Shown here: piece after piece, positions 23,332 to 33,719 of the stretch
Layout of the letters: every line of letters begins with the position of its first letter
Numbering within the stretch: position 1 is the first letter of the stretch
NCBI GenBank assembly: GCA_039545275.1
Contig: BCHS01000007.1
Location: 744,001 to 808,000 of the forward strand
DNA from: Pseudomicrostroma phylloplanum
Taxonomy: Eukaryota > Basidiomycota > Exobasidiomycetes > Microstromatales
DNA length: 64,000 nt
Direction: 5' to 3'
Notes under the pieces: model-generated
The model's database searches: none
What the model saw: only the letters and a program-made list of their open reading frames with translations
What the model was told of the DNA's origin: nothing
Program-made: the position numbers and the translations under genes

Positions 23332-24582
23332 AGAGTAGATTAGCTCGCACAAAGGAGGCACGAGGAATGGAATGCTGCATGTGCCAAGGCACAGGGGGCC
23401 AGGATGCGCGTAAGCCGAGCGCTAGTGTGCAGGCCTTGCAGCCTTGGGTCTGACCTCGTGTAATTAAGGTTCACCTTTTCTCCGTGTAATTCTCTCCCCT
23501 TTATTCCTTTTGTCCGCCCTTGCATATCTCTGTGCTGAGCAGTCCATCGAAAGTCTCGACTCTGGTCTTGCTCAGCTCACGATAACACCTCCCCGAGAGG
23601 GCCAGTGGGCGGTGGCCGGGGAAGGAAGGCATGGAATAAGCAGTAGCCTGCGCTGCGCTGCTGCACCCGCTTTCGACACTATCTCTCCCCTCCCCGCAAC
23701 CAACCCCGCCCTCCCTCCTTCCCACCCCGCTCCGCTCAGGTGACGCTGGAGCGAGGCACGTTTCCTCTGTGCCCTCCTTGTTGTGGATGGATAGAGTGAT
23801 CTACTGACCCCAATCGCAGCAAGGAGACCGAGGAGGGAGAGCGTGTTTTGTCGTGGCGCCGTGTTTGTCACTCTACGGCTCTCGGCTCTGGATTGGTGCG
23901 GGAAGAGCGGGGTGACCTCGCTTGGGGAAACCACTGCCGGCGGAAAGAGGAGCGGCAGGGAGGATCAGGGTCGACAACAACACAACAACACGACGCGACC
24001 ACACCGGCCATGAGAAACGACGACCACGATGACAACAACACGCGAGGGGACTCTCACGCAACCTCGTATCTCTGCAGTGCGCTTCGATGCTATCTTTGCC
24101 GGAGCACACATTACGCACGGTTCGTCCATCCCTGGCTGTCCTCGTCTCGTGTATGCAAGTCGTGCAGCTTTCCTCTCGCGTGAAAAGGAAAAAGAAAAAG
24201 TAGGGACCTCGGGTTCCCTCGGCCGGTCGGCGTGGCTGCCTCTTTTGTCCGTCTATCTGTCTGGCATGTTGCTCTCGGCCACGCCACGCCACGCTGGAAG
24301 TTCGTGGGCAGATGGCGTGGAGGATGAGATGAGATTCCGACGTGTTTGTTCTTTCGAAGGACGCTGCACCCTTGTCTTTGTGCATGTGTGTGTGAAAAAG
24401 CACACTTGTGAGATCATGGAAGCGCGGCGAGGACGCGACTGGCCTCGTGCTCCGGGAACAAGGGCAGGGCTAAGCGATGGACTCGACTCGACTATCGCTC
24501 GATCCCACTCGGCCCAGGTGTTGGTCGGATCACACCAGCGGAGTGTGGCTCACCACACCCACACAGGCCAGGCACAGGCACA

Positions 24583-24602
24583 GGCAGGCAGGCAGGCAGG
24601 CA
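24583..24602. repeat. (GGCA)5 microsatellite
   Basis: Five tandem GGCA units in the upstream region of the coiled-coil gene. Confidence 0.9.
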
Positions 24603-25020
24603 CCTAGGCATACGGACAGCATCTCTCGCGACCCTCGTCCCTCGACGTGACCCTCCTTCCGTTCATCGTCGACGAACAACCCTCGAAGGAAGGCCGCGAG
24701 TCAGTATACACACCACACTTTGCTCGGCCTCTCCTCCCTCTCTTCCTCCTTCTGTATCATCCTTCCCCGCCCCCATATTGAATCTTAATCGCCCTCGAAC
24801 CCTACCTTATCCAGAGCACCTCTGGCGTACCTTGCGCTTCCCACGCTCCCCTTTCCGCACTCGACTCTTTCAGCCAAAAAGACGCCCAACGCCTGGCCTC
24901 CTATCACCACCACCCTACGGCTCGTCAGTCAGAAGGCAGCTCCGGTCTGACGGCGAGATTGAAACGGCTAGTTTCTCGAGATCAAACGACTGCATCACGC
25001 AGCAGGTCAATCTCTCATTC

Positions 25021-25048
25021 ACACACACACACGCTCTCTCTCTCTCTC
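25021..25048. repeat. (AC)6 and (TC)n dinucleotide tract
   Basis: An AC repeat followed directly by a CT repeat, about 175 bases upstream of the ATG at 25224 and probably in the 5' leader. Confidence 0.9.
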
Positions 25049-25223
25049 GCAGGGAGGGGTAACCCAAGTCACTCGTCTTCTCCACCTCCCACGTTCTCTG
25101 ACCGCCTACGGAAGGCTCACAACCAGTGTATCCTTACCCCTCTACGTTTGCAAGTAGCTACCTCGCCCTCCCAATAGTGTCAGCGCTCGAGCTTGCACAC
25201 CTCGTACTATATCCTCGCTCACC

Positions 25224-28200
25224 ATGCTCTCGGGTGCAGCGCAAGAAAACGCTCCCCGTCCTCGTCCACCGAGGGCGGGCACGAGGAGCAGGAGCTACCT
25301 CAAGAGCAGAGACACCAACGTCATGAGCCCGCCTTCGCCCACGGCTACCATCGACGAAAAGGCCTTCGTACCCCAACCCCAGGAGCCTACGGTAGCCTGC
25401 CATGCTCTTGGAGCCGCTATACAGCTCGATCAGGACCTGGACCTGGACCTGCCCCCGGGACTTACGGCAGCCCTGTCCAGTACGGACCGATGGGGCAGAA
25501 CCTCTCCTTCCTTGCTACCTCCTACCGAGGAAGGCGGTCTGTCTTCGTCCCCTGATGGTTATACTGGGCCGAAGTGGGGCCGAGGTAGCAGGAGTCCCCT
25601 CGGCAGGACAAGGTCGCCCACCCTCCCGGCCTCGAGTGAGCCACTTCGCTCCTCTACGCCGCCGCTTCGTACCCCGTCTCCCTTGGCTCCCGTTTCGACC
25701 GCAAGACGAGGATCTCAGGCAGATATGCTCACGGAGACTTTAAATGTCGTAGCCCATCAGCATTCTCAGCCAACAGATACAGACGAGGAGTTGGACAGGG
25801 CTTGGCTGGGTGGACTGCCGAGAGAAGAGCTCGAAGCCCTCCTCTTCCAGGCCAATGCTGTAATCCAAGAGCGCGAGAGGGACCTCGGTATCGCTGCTGC
25901 TATTGGGCAGGCTTTACTGCAGAAGAACACCAGCTTGAGGAGGAAGCATGAAGAGGTGATGGATCGTTTCCATGCCACAATGGAAGCAGGGGAGGGTGAC
26001 GAGGATGAGGATCACGAGACCACAGGCGACGCAAGAGAGGAGGCGGACATCTCAGACCCTCCCATGTACTCACCGCCCAACGTCAACCCAGCGCCTGGAG
26101 GGACCACTTCAAGTACGGACGATACACCGATGCCTACGCCAACTCATGCCTCAGACTACTTTCAGTATGCAGGAGTCTCAGAACACGGCTCCGTCCCGAC
26201 ATCACAGCTGCCTCGATCTCCTTCCGCCAGCTCTGCGGCTTCATCAAAGTACGCCGAGGGCAACGGCTTCGCTCACATGGTGCCATCGACCTCTGGCCTG
26301 ATCTCTTCCACGCCTCAATCTCCAGCCGGGAGTACGAGGTACAGCGGGTCTGTGGTCAGTCCAGGATCACAGTCGCAATACAGGCAACGACATCAGGCCG
26401 TCATCTCGGCCTCGATGACACAGAAGCAACTGTCTGCTCTGTCTGCTCAGAACGAGACCCTCCTTGCACAGGTCGCTGAGCTGCAGGCGGAGGCTGAGGA
26501 CGCCAAGAAGGATGGAAGCAAGAGGCTGAGAAAGCTGAACAGGGAGATCAAGGGTTTGCAAGAAGAGCTCGAGAGCGTCACAGAGAGAAACGTGGAGCTA
26601 GAGCTGAGCAAGACGCCCAAGAAGGCATGGTCCAGGCGGGGCGAAGTCAGTGGCCGAGAGGGCATGTCACCCACTGTCAGCTCTTCGGAAGCTCAATCGC
26701 CAGTCGAAGCAAGCAAGCAGCCGGCCTCCCTTCGCCTCTCAACAAGCAGCGAAAGTCTCTCCAGCACTCTTCACGCCCTGTTGAAAGAGTCGCCGGGCAG
26801 TGAAGCCACGAGTGGTACAGAGAAATCGCTTGTCGCACGGCTTCTTGCAAAGGTCAAGGAACTAGAGCAGACCAATGCTGCGCTTGAACAGGCCAGGAGA
26901 GAGCGAGACGGGAGGCTAGGTGCCGCTCTCAGGGAAGGTGTGAAGATCACAGACGAGTACGATGCAGTGCTCCACCTTCACGAGAGCGAAATGTCCTTTG
27001 CCCTCTCCTGCGGTCGCGATGATGACGACTACGATGACAGAGCCGACTCGGTCGCTTCCCCGAGCTCGCTGACAAGTCCTCAACAAGTCGTCGGGCCGAG
27101 CAGCAGAAGGGCGCTCGGCAATCGCTGGCAGGTCGAGACTCGTCGCACTGTCCGAAAGGCCCTCCGCCGTCAACGTACCGCTGAGGAGATCTGGGGCTCC
27201 CATGGTCACTTTGACCCCGAGGGTCTCCCGACATCAGCAACAGGGTCTACCTTGTCGAGCATGCTCAGCAACAGCACTACCAGCTCCCCGTTTTCCTCAC
27301 CCCGTAAACCTCGGCGCCAACGGAGCGCTTTGAGTATGAATCGTCCTCGCATCTTGATTACGCCCAGTATGGAGGATCTAGCAGCCAAGAGGAAGGAGCA
27401 AGCCGAAGGTTGGATCGATCACGATGAGGGAGCAGCCCATGCCAACACTCGTGACGGCCTAGCCTCTCCGATGCAAGCACCCCGTAGCAGCTCTCTTGAT
27501 CCCAGTGATGCCCATACGATCGTCAAAAGAGCTAGCGATGAGGCTTTGAGGGCAATGAGGCACCGACAAGCGGAGGAAGACGAGGGCAAGGCGTCGACGC
27601 CCGCGGAATCTCCGGGCTCTCCTGCGTGGCACTCTCATGCTACGGAAAGAGCTTTGCGTCGGCGGGCGTCCAGCGCAGATCACAGCGTTACCTCTACCTC
27701 ACGCCAACCTCACCGTGTCCTAATGACTTCCCTGGGCAGCGAGTTGGGCAGTGTCCTTGGAGATGACGACACGGATGTTGATCCGACGATTGACGCTACG
27801 AATACCTCTCTTCTGCGTCTGTACTACGGAGACACCTCCCCTTCGCGCACACCAACTGCCGACTTGACGGTGACTTCTTCTTTTGGCGACCTTGCCCAAC
27901 CAGAAGCCAGTGTGCCTTCAGAGCTGTCGGTTCGACCACTCCTCAAGATGCAACCTAGCTCTGAGAGCATCGCGGTCTCGGACATTGCTGACCTGCGATA
28001 CGAAAAGCCTGGACAGGATGAGCCTTCCTTCAATGGCGGGCAGCCTCATTTGACGCTACTCAAGGACTCTCAAAACGATACACGTTCGGTAGACAGCCAA
28101 CTCACCAACCGGGTCCTGGCCAGAGAAGGTGGCTGGTTCAACGGCAGCGTGGCCACAGCCAGAGGTAGCAGAGGTCGCACTATGGAAGAAGACCACATTG

Positions 28201-29303
28201 TCGCTTCTGGAGCGCTGCGAGACCGTCTGGAGCCCAGGGAGGAGCAGTACAGTCTCCTCGAGCGGGTCATCCATGACCAGCCCGTGCTCTGGGCCGACGA
28301 CGACGACTATGGTGTCCCGCTCAAGGAATCCGAGGCGCGACGCCTTGGCCTGCTCGCTGCTGCCACGCCTGTCCTCGGTATCAGTAGACGAAGCACGCTC
28401 ACCCGAGGTCTCTTGGACTGGGCCGGTCTCTCGTCTGCGCAGGGAAAGAGGAAGAAAGGAGGTGCAGCCAAAGCGAGAAACGTCTCTATGATCCTCAGCT
28501 CCGAGCAGCTCGAGGAAGAGGAGCGTCGCGAAGCACTACTTCGCGCAAAGTACCACCGAGCACTGCGAGCAAGAGGCTTCGAGTCCTCCGGGGAAGGCGA
28601 TCTTTCTGCCGAAGACTTTGGGCACGACCAAGTCGGAGACGACTCTCTCGAGCAAGAGATCGAAGAACGAGCCTGGGCAATCTCTTCTGCGCGGTATGCA
28701 AAGGAACAGGGTCAAAGCGACGTGAGCGAAGTGCCTCGCCGCAGGACTGGTGGAGGATTGGCAGGTCCGCAAGTCTACCACCCGCACTCCATCCACCTCT
28801 CCCGGCGTGGGAGCAGGACGAGCCTCCTGAACGAGGAGCTCCTCGATGAGACCCGCAGGCAAGACACGAATAGAGGCGAACCCCTCATGCCAAGCGCCAG
28901 CTCCTCCACCCTCGTCCGTCGTAGAGCCGACCGTGGCACCGGCGCTGGCGCTGCCGGTAGCGCGGTGCGTAGCTCCAGCAGCAGCTCCAGCTCCGGAGGC
29001 AGACAACGCTCAACGGCCATCAGTCTCGATGCGGGTCTGGCCACGCTGAACGAAGTCGTGGCCTGGGCCTCGCTGGTGTGCGTCCTCATCGTCGCCTTCT
29101 TTGTCAGTGCTAGTCGTGGGGAGCTCAGCCCGCGGAGGATTCTTGGCACAGGAGGGGGGAGTGGGTATGGACATGGGCAGGGGCATGGAACTGGACATTC
29201 GTCTGCAGGTGGACGTGCTGCGAGAGGTGCGGCTGGAGCGAGGAGAGGTGTCGCGCCTGCGCTCGGGATGGGAGCGGGCAGGACGGGCAACCGTAGTAGC
29301 TGA
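25224..29303 (+). CDS. Coiled-coil protein with HAP1/TRAK-like CC1 box and C-terminal membrane segment
   Basis: Single exon, 1359 residues, ATG in a CACC context. After a disordered head, residues 200-250 form a helix containing ERERDLGIAAAIGQALLQKN. This fits the AAxxGxxLL CC1-box of dynein adaptors and most resembles the HAP1/TRAK version (AAxIGxxLLxKN; A224, A225, G228, L231, L232). A second coiled coil lies at about 397-470, ending at KKAW, and a third at about 534-590. The rest is Ser-rich and disordered. A single hydrophobic segment at about 1278-1297 (WASLVCVLIVAFFVSA) is followed by a 60-residue Gly/Arg/His-rich tail, so the bulk should face the cytosol. Known: the CC1 box binds dynein light intermediate chain in metazoan adaptors. 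Inferred: an organelle-anchored motor adaptor. No specific fungal orthologue is recognised. Confidence 0.8.
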   Translation: MLSGAAQENAPRPRPPRAGTRSRSYLKSRDTNVMSPPSPTATIDEKAFVPQPQEPTVACHALGAAIQLDQDLDLDLPPGLTAALSSTDRWGRTSPSLLPPTEEGGLSSSPDGYTGPKWGRGSRSPLGRTRSPTLPASSEPLRSSTPPLRTPSPLAPVSTARRGSQADMLTETLNVVAHQHSQPTDTDEELDRAWLGGLPREELEALLFQANAVIQERERDLGIAAAIGQALLQKNTSLRRKHEEVMDRFHATMEAGEGDEDEDHETTGDAREEADISDPPMYSPPNVNPAPGGTTSSTDDTPMPTPTHASDYFQYAGVSEHGSVPTSQLPRSPSASSAASSKYAEGNGFAHMVPSTSGLISSTPQSPAGSTRYSGSVVSPGSQSQYRQRHQAVISASMTQKQLSALSAQNETLLAQVAELQAEAEDAKKDGSKRLRKLNREIKGLQEELESVTERNVELELSKTPKKAWSRRGEVSGREGMSPTVSSSEAQSPVEASKQPASLRLSTSSESLSSTLHALLKESPGSEATSGTEKSLVARLLAKVKELEQTNAALEQARRERDGRLGAALREGVKITDEYDAVLHLHESEMSFALSCGRDDDDYDDRADSVASPSSLTSPQQVVGPSSRRALGNRWQVETRRTVRKALRRQRTAEEIWGSHGHFDPEGLPTSATGSTLSSMLSNSTTSSPFSSPRKPRRQRSALSMNRPRILITPSMEDLAAKRKEQAEGWIDHDEGAAHANTRDGLASPMQAPRSSSLDPSDAHTIVKRASDEALRAMRHRQAEEDEGKASTPAESPGSPAWHSHATERALRRRASSADHSVTSTSRQPHRVLMTSLGSELGSVLGDDDTDVDPTIDATNTSLLRLYYGDTSPSRTPTADLTVTSSFGDLAQPEASVPSELSVRPLLKMQPSSESIAVSDIADLRYEKPGQDEPSFNGGQPHLTLLKDSQNDTRSVDSQLTNRVLAREGGWFNGSVATARGSRGRTMEEDHIVASGALRDRLEPREEQYSLLERVIHDQPVLWADDDDYGVPLKESEARRLGLLAAATPVLGISRRSTLTRGLLDWAGLSSAQGKRKKGGAAKARNVSMILSSEQLEEEERREALLRAKYHRALRARGFESSGEGDLSAEDFGHDQVGDDSLEQEIEERAWAISSARYAKEQGQSDVSEVPRRRTGGGLAGPQVYHPHSIHLSRRGSRTSLLNEELLDETRRQDTNRGEPLMPSASSSTLVRRRADRGTGAGAAGSAVRSSSSSSSSGGRQRSTAISLDAGLATLNEVVAWASLVCVLIVAFFVSASRGELSPRRILGTGGGSGYGHGQGHGTGHSSAGGRAARGAAGARRGVAPALGMGAGRTGNRSS

Positions 29304-29521
29304 GCGCAGCGACGGTCTTGACACTGTCGACACTACACGGTCGCGTCTTTACGACCTACGAACTTTCTGGAAACCATCATCCATTGTACACTGTAATGAA
29401 ACAAACACACTTAATGACCAACATTGTCTCGCATGAGCGGCACCGCACACAGGATCGTCAATGGGGCGATCGAGCTGAAATTGGGAACAAGGGGAGGAAT
29501 GAGATACACCTGCCGTGCAGC

Positions 29522-30831
<1,310 letters not shown>

Positions 30832-31390
30832 GACTGGGATGTGCGCAGTAATTAGTGACTAGGGTATATGACGAGGCAATGTCGATCGACAGATGGACAG
30901 ATGTGTAGGTGGCTGGTCAGGCTGGTGATGGCGGTCAGGACAAGCAAAGGGTATTACTTGTCTGCCCGCACTATTTCTCCGGCTTACCCTCCCAAGCCAC
31001 ACCACCGGCACTTCCGACCATTAGCCGGTACACAGCTACTTCGCCTATACCGCCTAGACAGCGATATCTAAGCAGCGCTCATGTGACAAAGGAAGCTCAT
31101 GCTATACCATTACCGGCAAATCAGCGGCACCGGAGACCCAGATACCTCCTCGTGTTATGGCAGAGACTCCTCGGGGCCGGTAACCCATAAGGCGGAATGC
31201 GGGGTGAGCGTGGCTGGGTGAGTGGAGCAAGGCTCATTCATCTTCGGAACGGAAGCAGAGGATCTGTCTGCGAGCTAGAAGATTCCCTCGGAATCAGACG
31301 ACGTGAGGCACTTCCACTTTCGCAACTCGTACTGCTTGTCCTCTCAACGTTCACCTACCACACACACACACACCTCACCACCCGCTCACG
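30832..31390. promoter_or_regulatory. Divergent promoter region, nitronate monooxygenase / STI1
   Basis: 559 bases. Clusters of GAA/TTC trimers occur at 31235-31255 and 31277-31295, upstream of the chaperone gene. They resemble heat-shock elements, but the spacing is not the regular 2-nt gap, so this is weak. A CA repeat lies at 31359-31373, just before the STI1 ATG. Confidence 0.35.
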
Positions 31391-33321
31391 ATGTCATCAG
31401 TTGCAGAGCTCAAAGCCAAGGGCAACGCTGACTTTGCTGCTAAGCGATACGAGGAGGCCATCAGCCACTACACTGCCGCCATCGAGGCTGCAAAGGGAGA
31501 GGCAGATGCGCCACATGTCCTCTACTCGAATCGATCAGCATGCTACTCCGGACTGAAGAACTACGAGCAGGCTTTGGCTGATGCTGAGAAGGTGAGTCAG
31601 GCGTGCAAGCTGAGGGCAATGAATGCTGTTTTCTCTCGAGCTGTAGACTGACATTGTGCTCCTTGCCTCACGCCCTCTCACAGACCATCGAGCTGAACCC
31701 CTCCTTCGCAAAGGGCTACGGCCGCAAAGGTGGAGCTCTCCACGGCGCTCACCGCTATGACGAGTCAGTCAAGGCGTTTGAAGAAGGCCTGAAGATTGCT
31801 CCTACCGATGCTGCCCTCAAGAAGGGTCTCGAGTCGGTCCAACAAGCACAGGCATCCGAGTCCTCAGCAGGTGGAGACCCCAGCGCCGGCATCGGCAAGA
31901 TGTTCCAGGACCCTCAGCTGATGTCCAAGCTCGCCGCCAGCCCCAAGACAGCTCCTCTACTTGCAGACGCTTCCTTCATGCAGAAGATCCAACATTTGCA
32001 GAAGAACCCACAAGATGCAATGGGCGCTTTCCAGGACCCAAGGATGCTCCAGGTCATGGGAGTGCTGATGGGTATCGATCTGCAGGCCTTTGACAGGCCC
32101 GAAGGGTCGAACGACTTGCCCGCTGATTTGGAGGGCAAGAGGGAAGAGATTGAGAAGCAGACGGGTGGTTCCAACGCAGGCGCATCGTCTTCCCAATCAC
32201 CAACTCCACCAAAGGCAGAGCCGGCCAAGAAGAGCGCACCTGCTGCTGCTGCCGCCTCCTCCTCGGCAGATGCGGAGATGAAGGACGGTACGGCGTCAAG
32301 CAGTGCCGCACCAGCAGAGGATGACGAGGAGAAGAAGGCCAAGGCAGCAGCCGAGGCAGAGAAGAAGGAGGGAAATGCCAACTACTTGAAGCGCAACTTT
32401 GGCCCTGCCATCGAACATTATCAAAAGGCATGGGAGCTGCACAAGGACATCACTTACCTTAACAACCTTGGTGCATGCTACTTTGAGCAGGCGAATTTCG
32501 AGGAGTGTATCAAGACGTGTAGGAAGGCCATTGAGGAAGGCAGGGAGATGCGGGCCGACTACAAGCTGGTAGCCAAGGCATTCGGCAGGATCGGTTCGGC
32601 ATACCAGAAGCAGGGAGACCTGCAGCAGGCCATCGACAACTACCAGCGGTCACTTACGGAGCACAGGACGCCCGAGATTCTCAACAAGCTAAGGGAAGCA
32701 GAGAAGACGCTCAAGGACCAGCAGAAGCAGGCGTACATTGACCCTGCAAAGGCAGACGAGGAGAGGGCGAAGGGCAACGAGCTCTACAAGGGTGGCAAGT
32801 TCGCTGAGGCCGTCGCTGCCTTCACAGAGGCGATCAAGCGCAACCCTAGCGATCCTCGAGGCTACACGAACCGCGCTTCCGCCTACACCAAGCTAGCAGC
32901 CCTTCCTGAGGCACTCAAGGACTCGGAAGAAGCCATCAAGGTAGACCCCACCTTTGTCAAGGGCTACATCCGCAAGAGTAACGTCCTCTTTGGCATGAAG
33001 GAGTACACAAAGGCCATGGAGGCCATCCAGCGCGCCTCGGACGCCGACTCTGCCGGTGCAAACAAAGGGGAGATCACCTCTACCTCGAACAAGATCCAGC
33101 AGGCACTCTATGCCGAGCGGGCTAACGAGACGGACGAGGAGACGCTCAAGAGGGCTAGTCAAGACCCAGAGGTGCGACAGCTCCTTGAAGACCCCGCCAT
33201 GCAGCAGCTACTCCAGCAGGCACAGCAGGACCCTAGAGCGCTGCAGGAGGCAATGAAGAACCCGGGCGTGAAGAGGAAGATTGATAAGCTCGTTGCCGCG
33301 GGAATCATCAGGACTAGGTGA
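31391..33321 (+). CDS. STI1: STI1/HOP Hsp70-Hsp90 co-chaperone
   Basis: Exons 31391-31591 and 31684-33321 (92-nt intron, phase 0) give 612 residues. Order: TPR1 from residue 1 (ELKAKGNADFAAKRYEEAI, about 1-115), DP1 at about 137-200 (MFQDPQLMSKL), an Ala/Ser/Lys linker, TPR2A from about 295 (KKEGNANYLKRNF), TPR2B from about 423 (ERAKGNELYKGG), and DP2 at about 551-612 (DPEVRQLLEDPAMQQLL). This is the complete canonical architecture and the usual length (about 540-600). The protein bridges Hsp70 and Hsp90 through their EEVD tails and transfers clients. The carboxylate-clamp residues follow the family pattern (KGNADF, NRSACY). A separate in-frame start in the intron region was rejected as read-through. 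Confidence 0.96.
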
Positions 33322-33719
33322 AGTGGGTGGAGCAAAGGAGAAGGAGAAGAACAATGACAGAATGGCGAGAAGAGGACGTCGCGACGAGAAGGAGAGATAC
33401 GGGGAAACAAAGAGGCCTAGGCGGCGCAACAGGACTAAAAGCGATCCGTCTGTATTCCTCACTTTCGTCTCCTCTTCCCTCGAATACACCGATACACACA
33501 CACATCACCCGGCTTCACATGGTCTTGCTGTAGTCACTTTCCTGATCTCGACTGACGCACGCACAAGAGGAGAAAAATGCGGGTATAAACGTGTGTGGTA
33601 TTTGTGCAAAAAGGCGCAGGCTAAGCAGAACGAGAAAGACCGAGAGAAAAGTACAGATGATGATGATGGAGGATACAGAACACTCAGCCAGGTCGGAGCT
33701 TGCCTTCTCCCTACTGCCT
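33322..33719. other. Convergent intergenic region, 398 bases
   Basis: Shared 3' flank of STI1 and the large Ser/Pro-rich gene. Purine-rich and AC-rich stretches are seen, but no gene. Confidence 0.45.

Larger units (their letters stand above)
23332..25223. promoter_or_regulatory. Long 1.9-kb upstream region / probable long leader
   Basis: No supported gene lies between the ADH stop and the next ATG. The right half is pyrimidine-rich and holds CA/CT microsatellites (25021-25048) and a GGCA repeat (24583-24602), typical of fungal promoters and long 5' leaders. The frames present have no protein-like features. An intron in the leader is possible but I could not place one. Confidence 0.45.

Noticed and set aside
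22267..23361. Long open frame (364 codons) on the minus strand opposite the alcohol dehydrogenase
   Set aside because: It mirrors a conserved GC-rich coding exon, has no domain of its own and would require an antisense gene over an enzyme with intact zinc motifs.
24780..24800. tRNA B-box-like GGTTCGAGGGC on the minus strand
   Set aside because: The last two conserved C positions do not match, and no A-box lies at the right distance.
29101..29436. Small gene overlapping the 3' end of the HAP1-like gene
   Set aside because: It is a frame shadow of the Gly/Arg-rich tail and continues into 3' flank without motifs.
31235..31295. Heat-shock element upstream of STI1
   Set aside because: GAA and TTC trimers are present but the 2-nt spacing needed for a proper element is broken; left as a weak note only.
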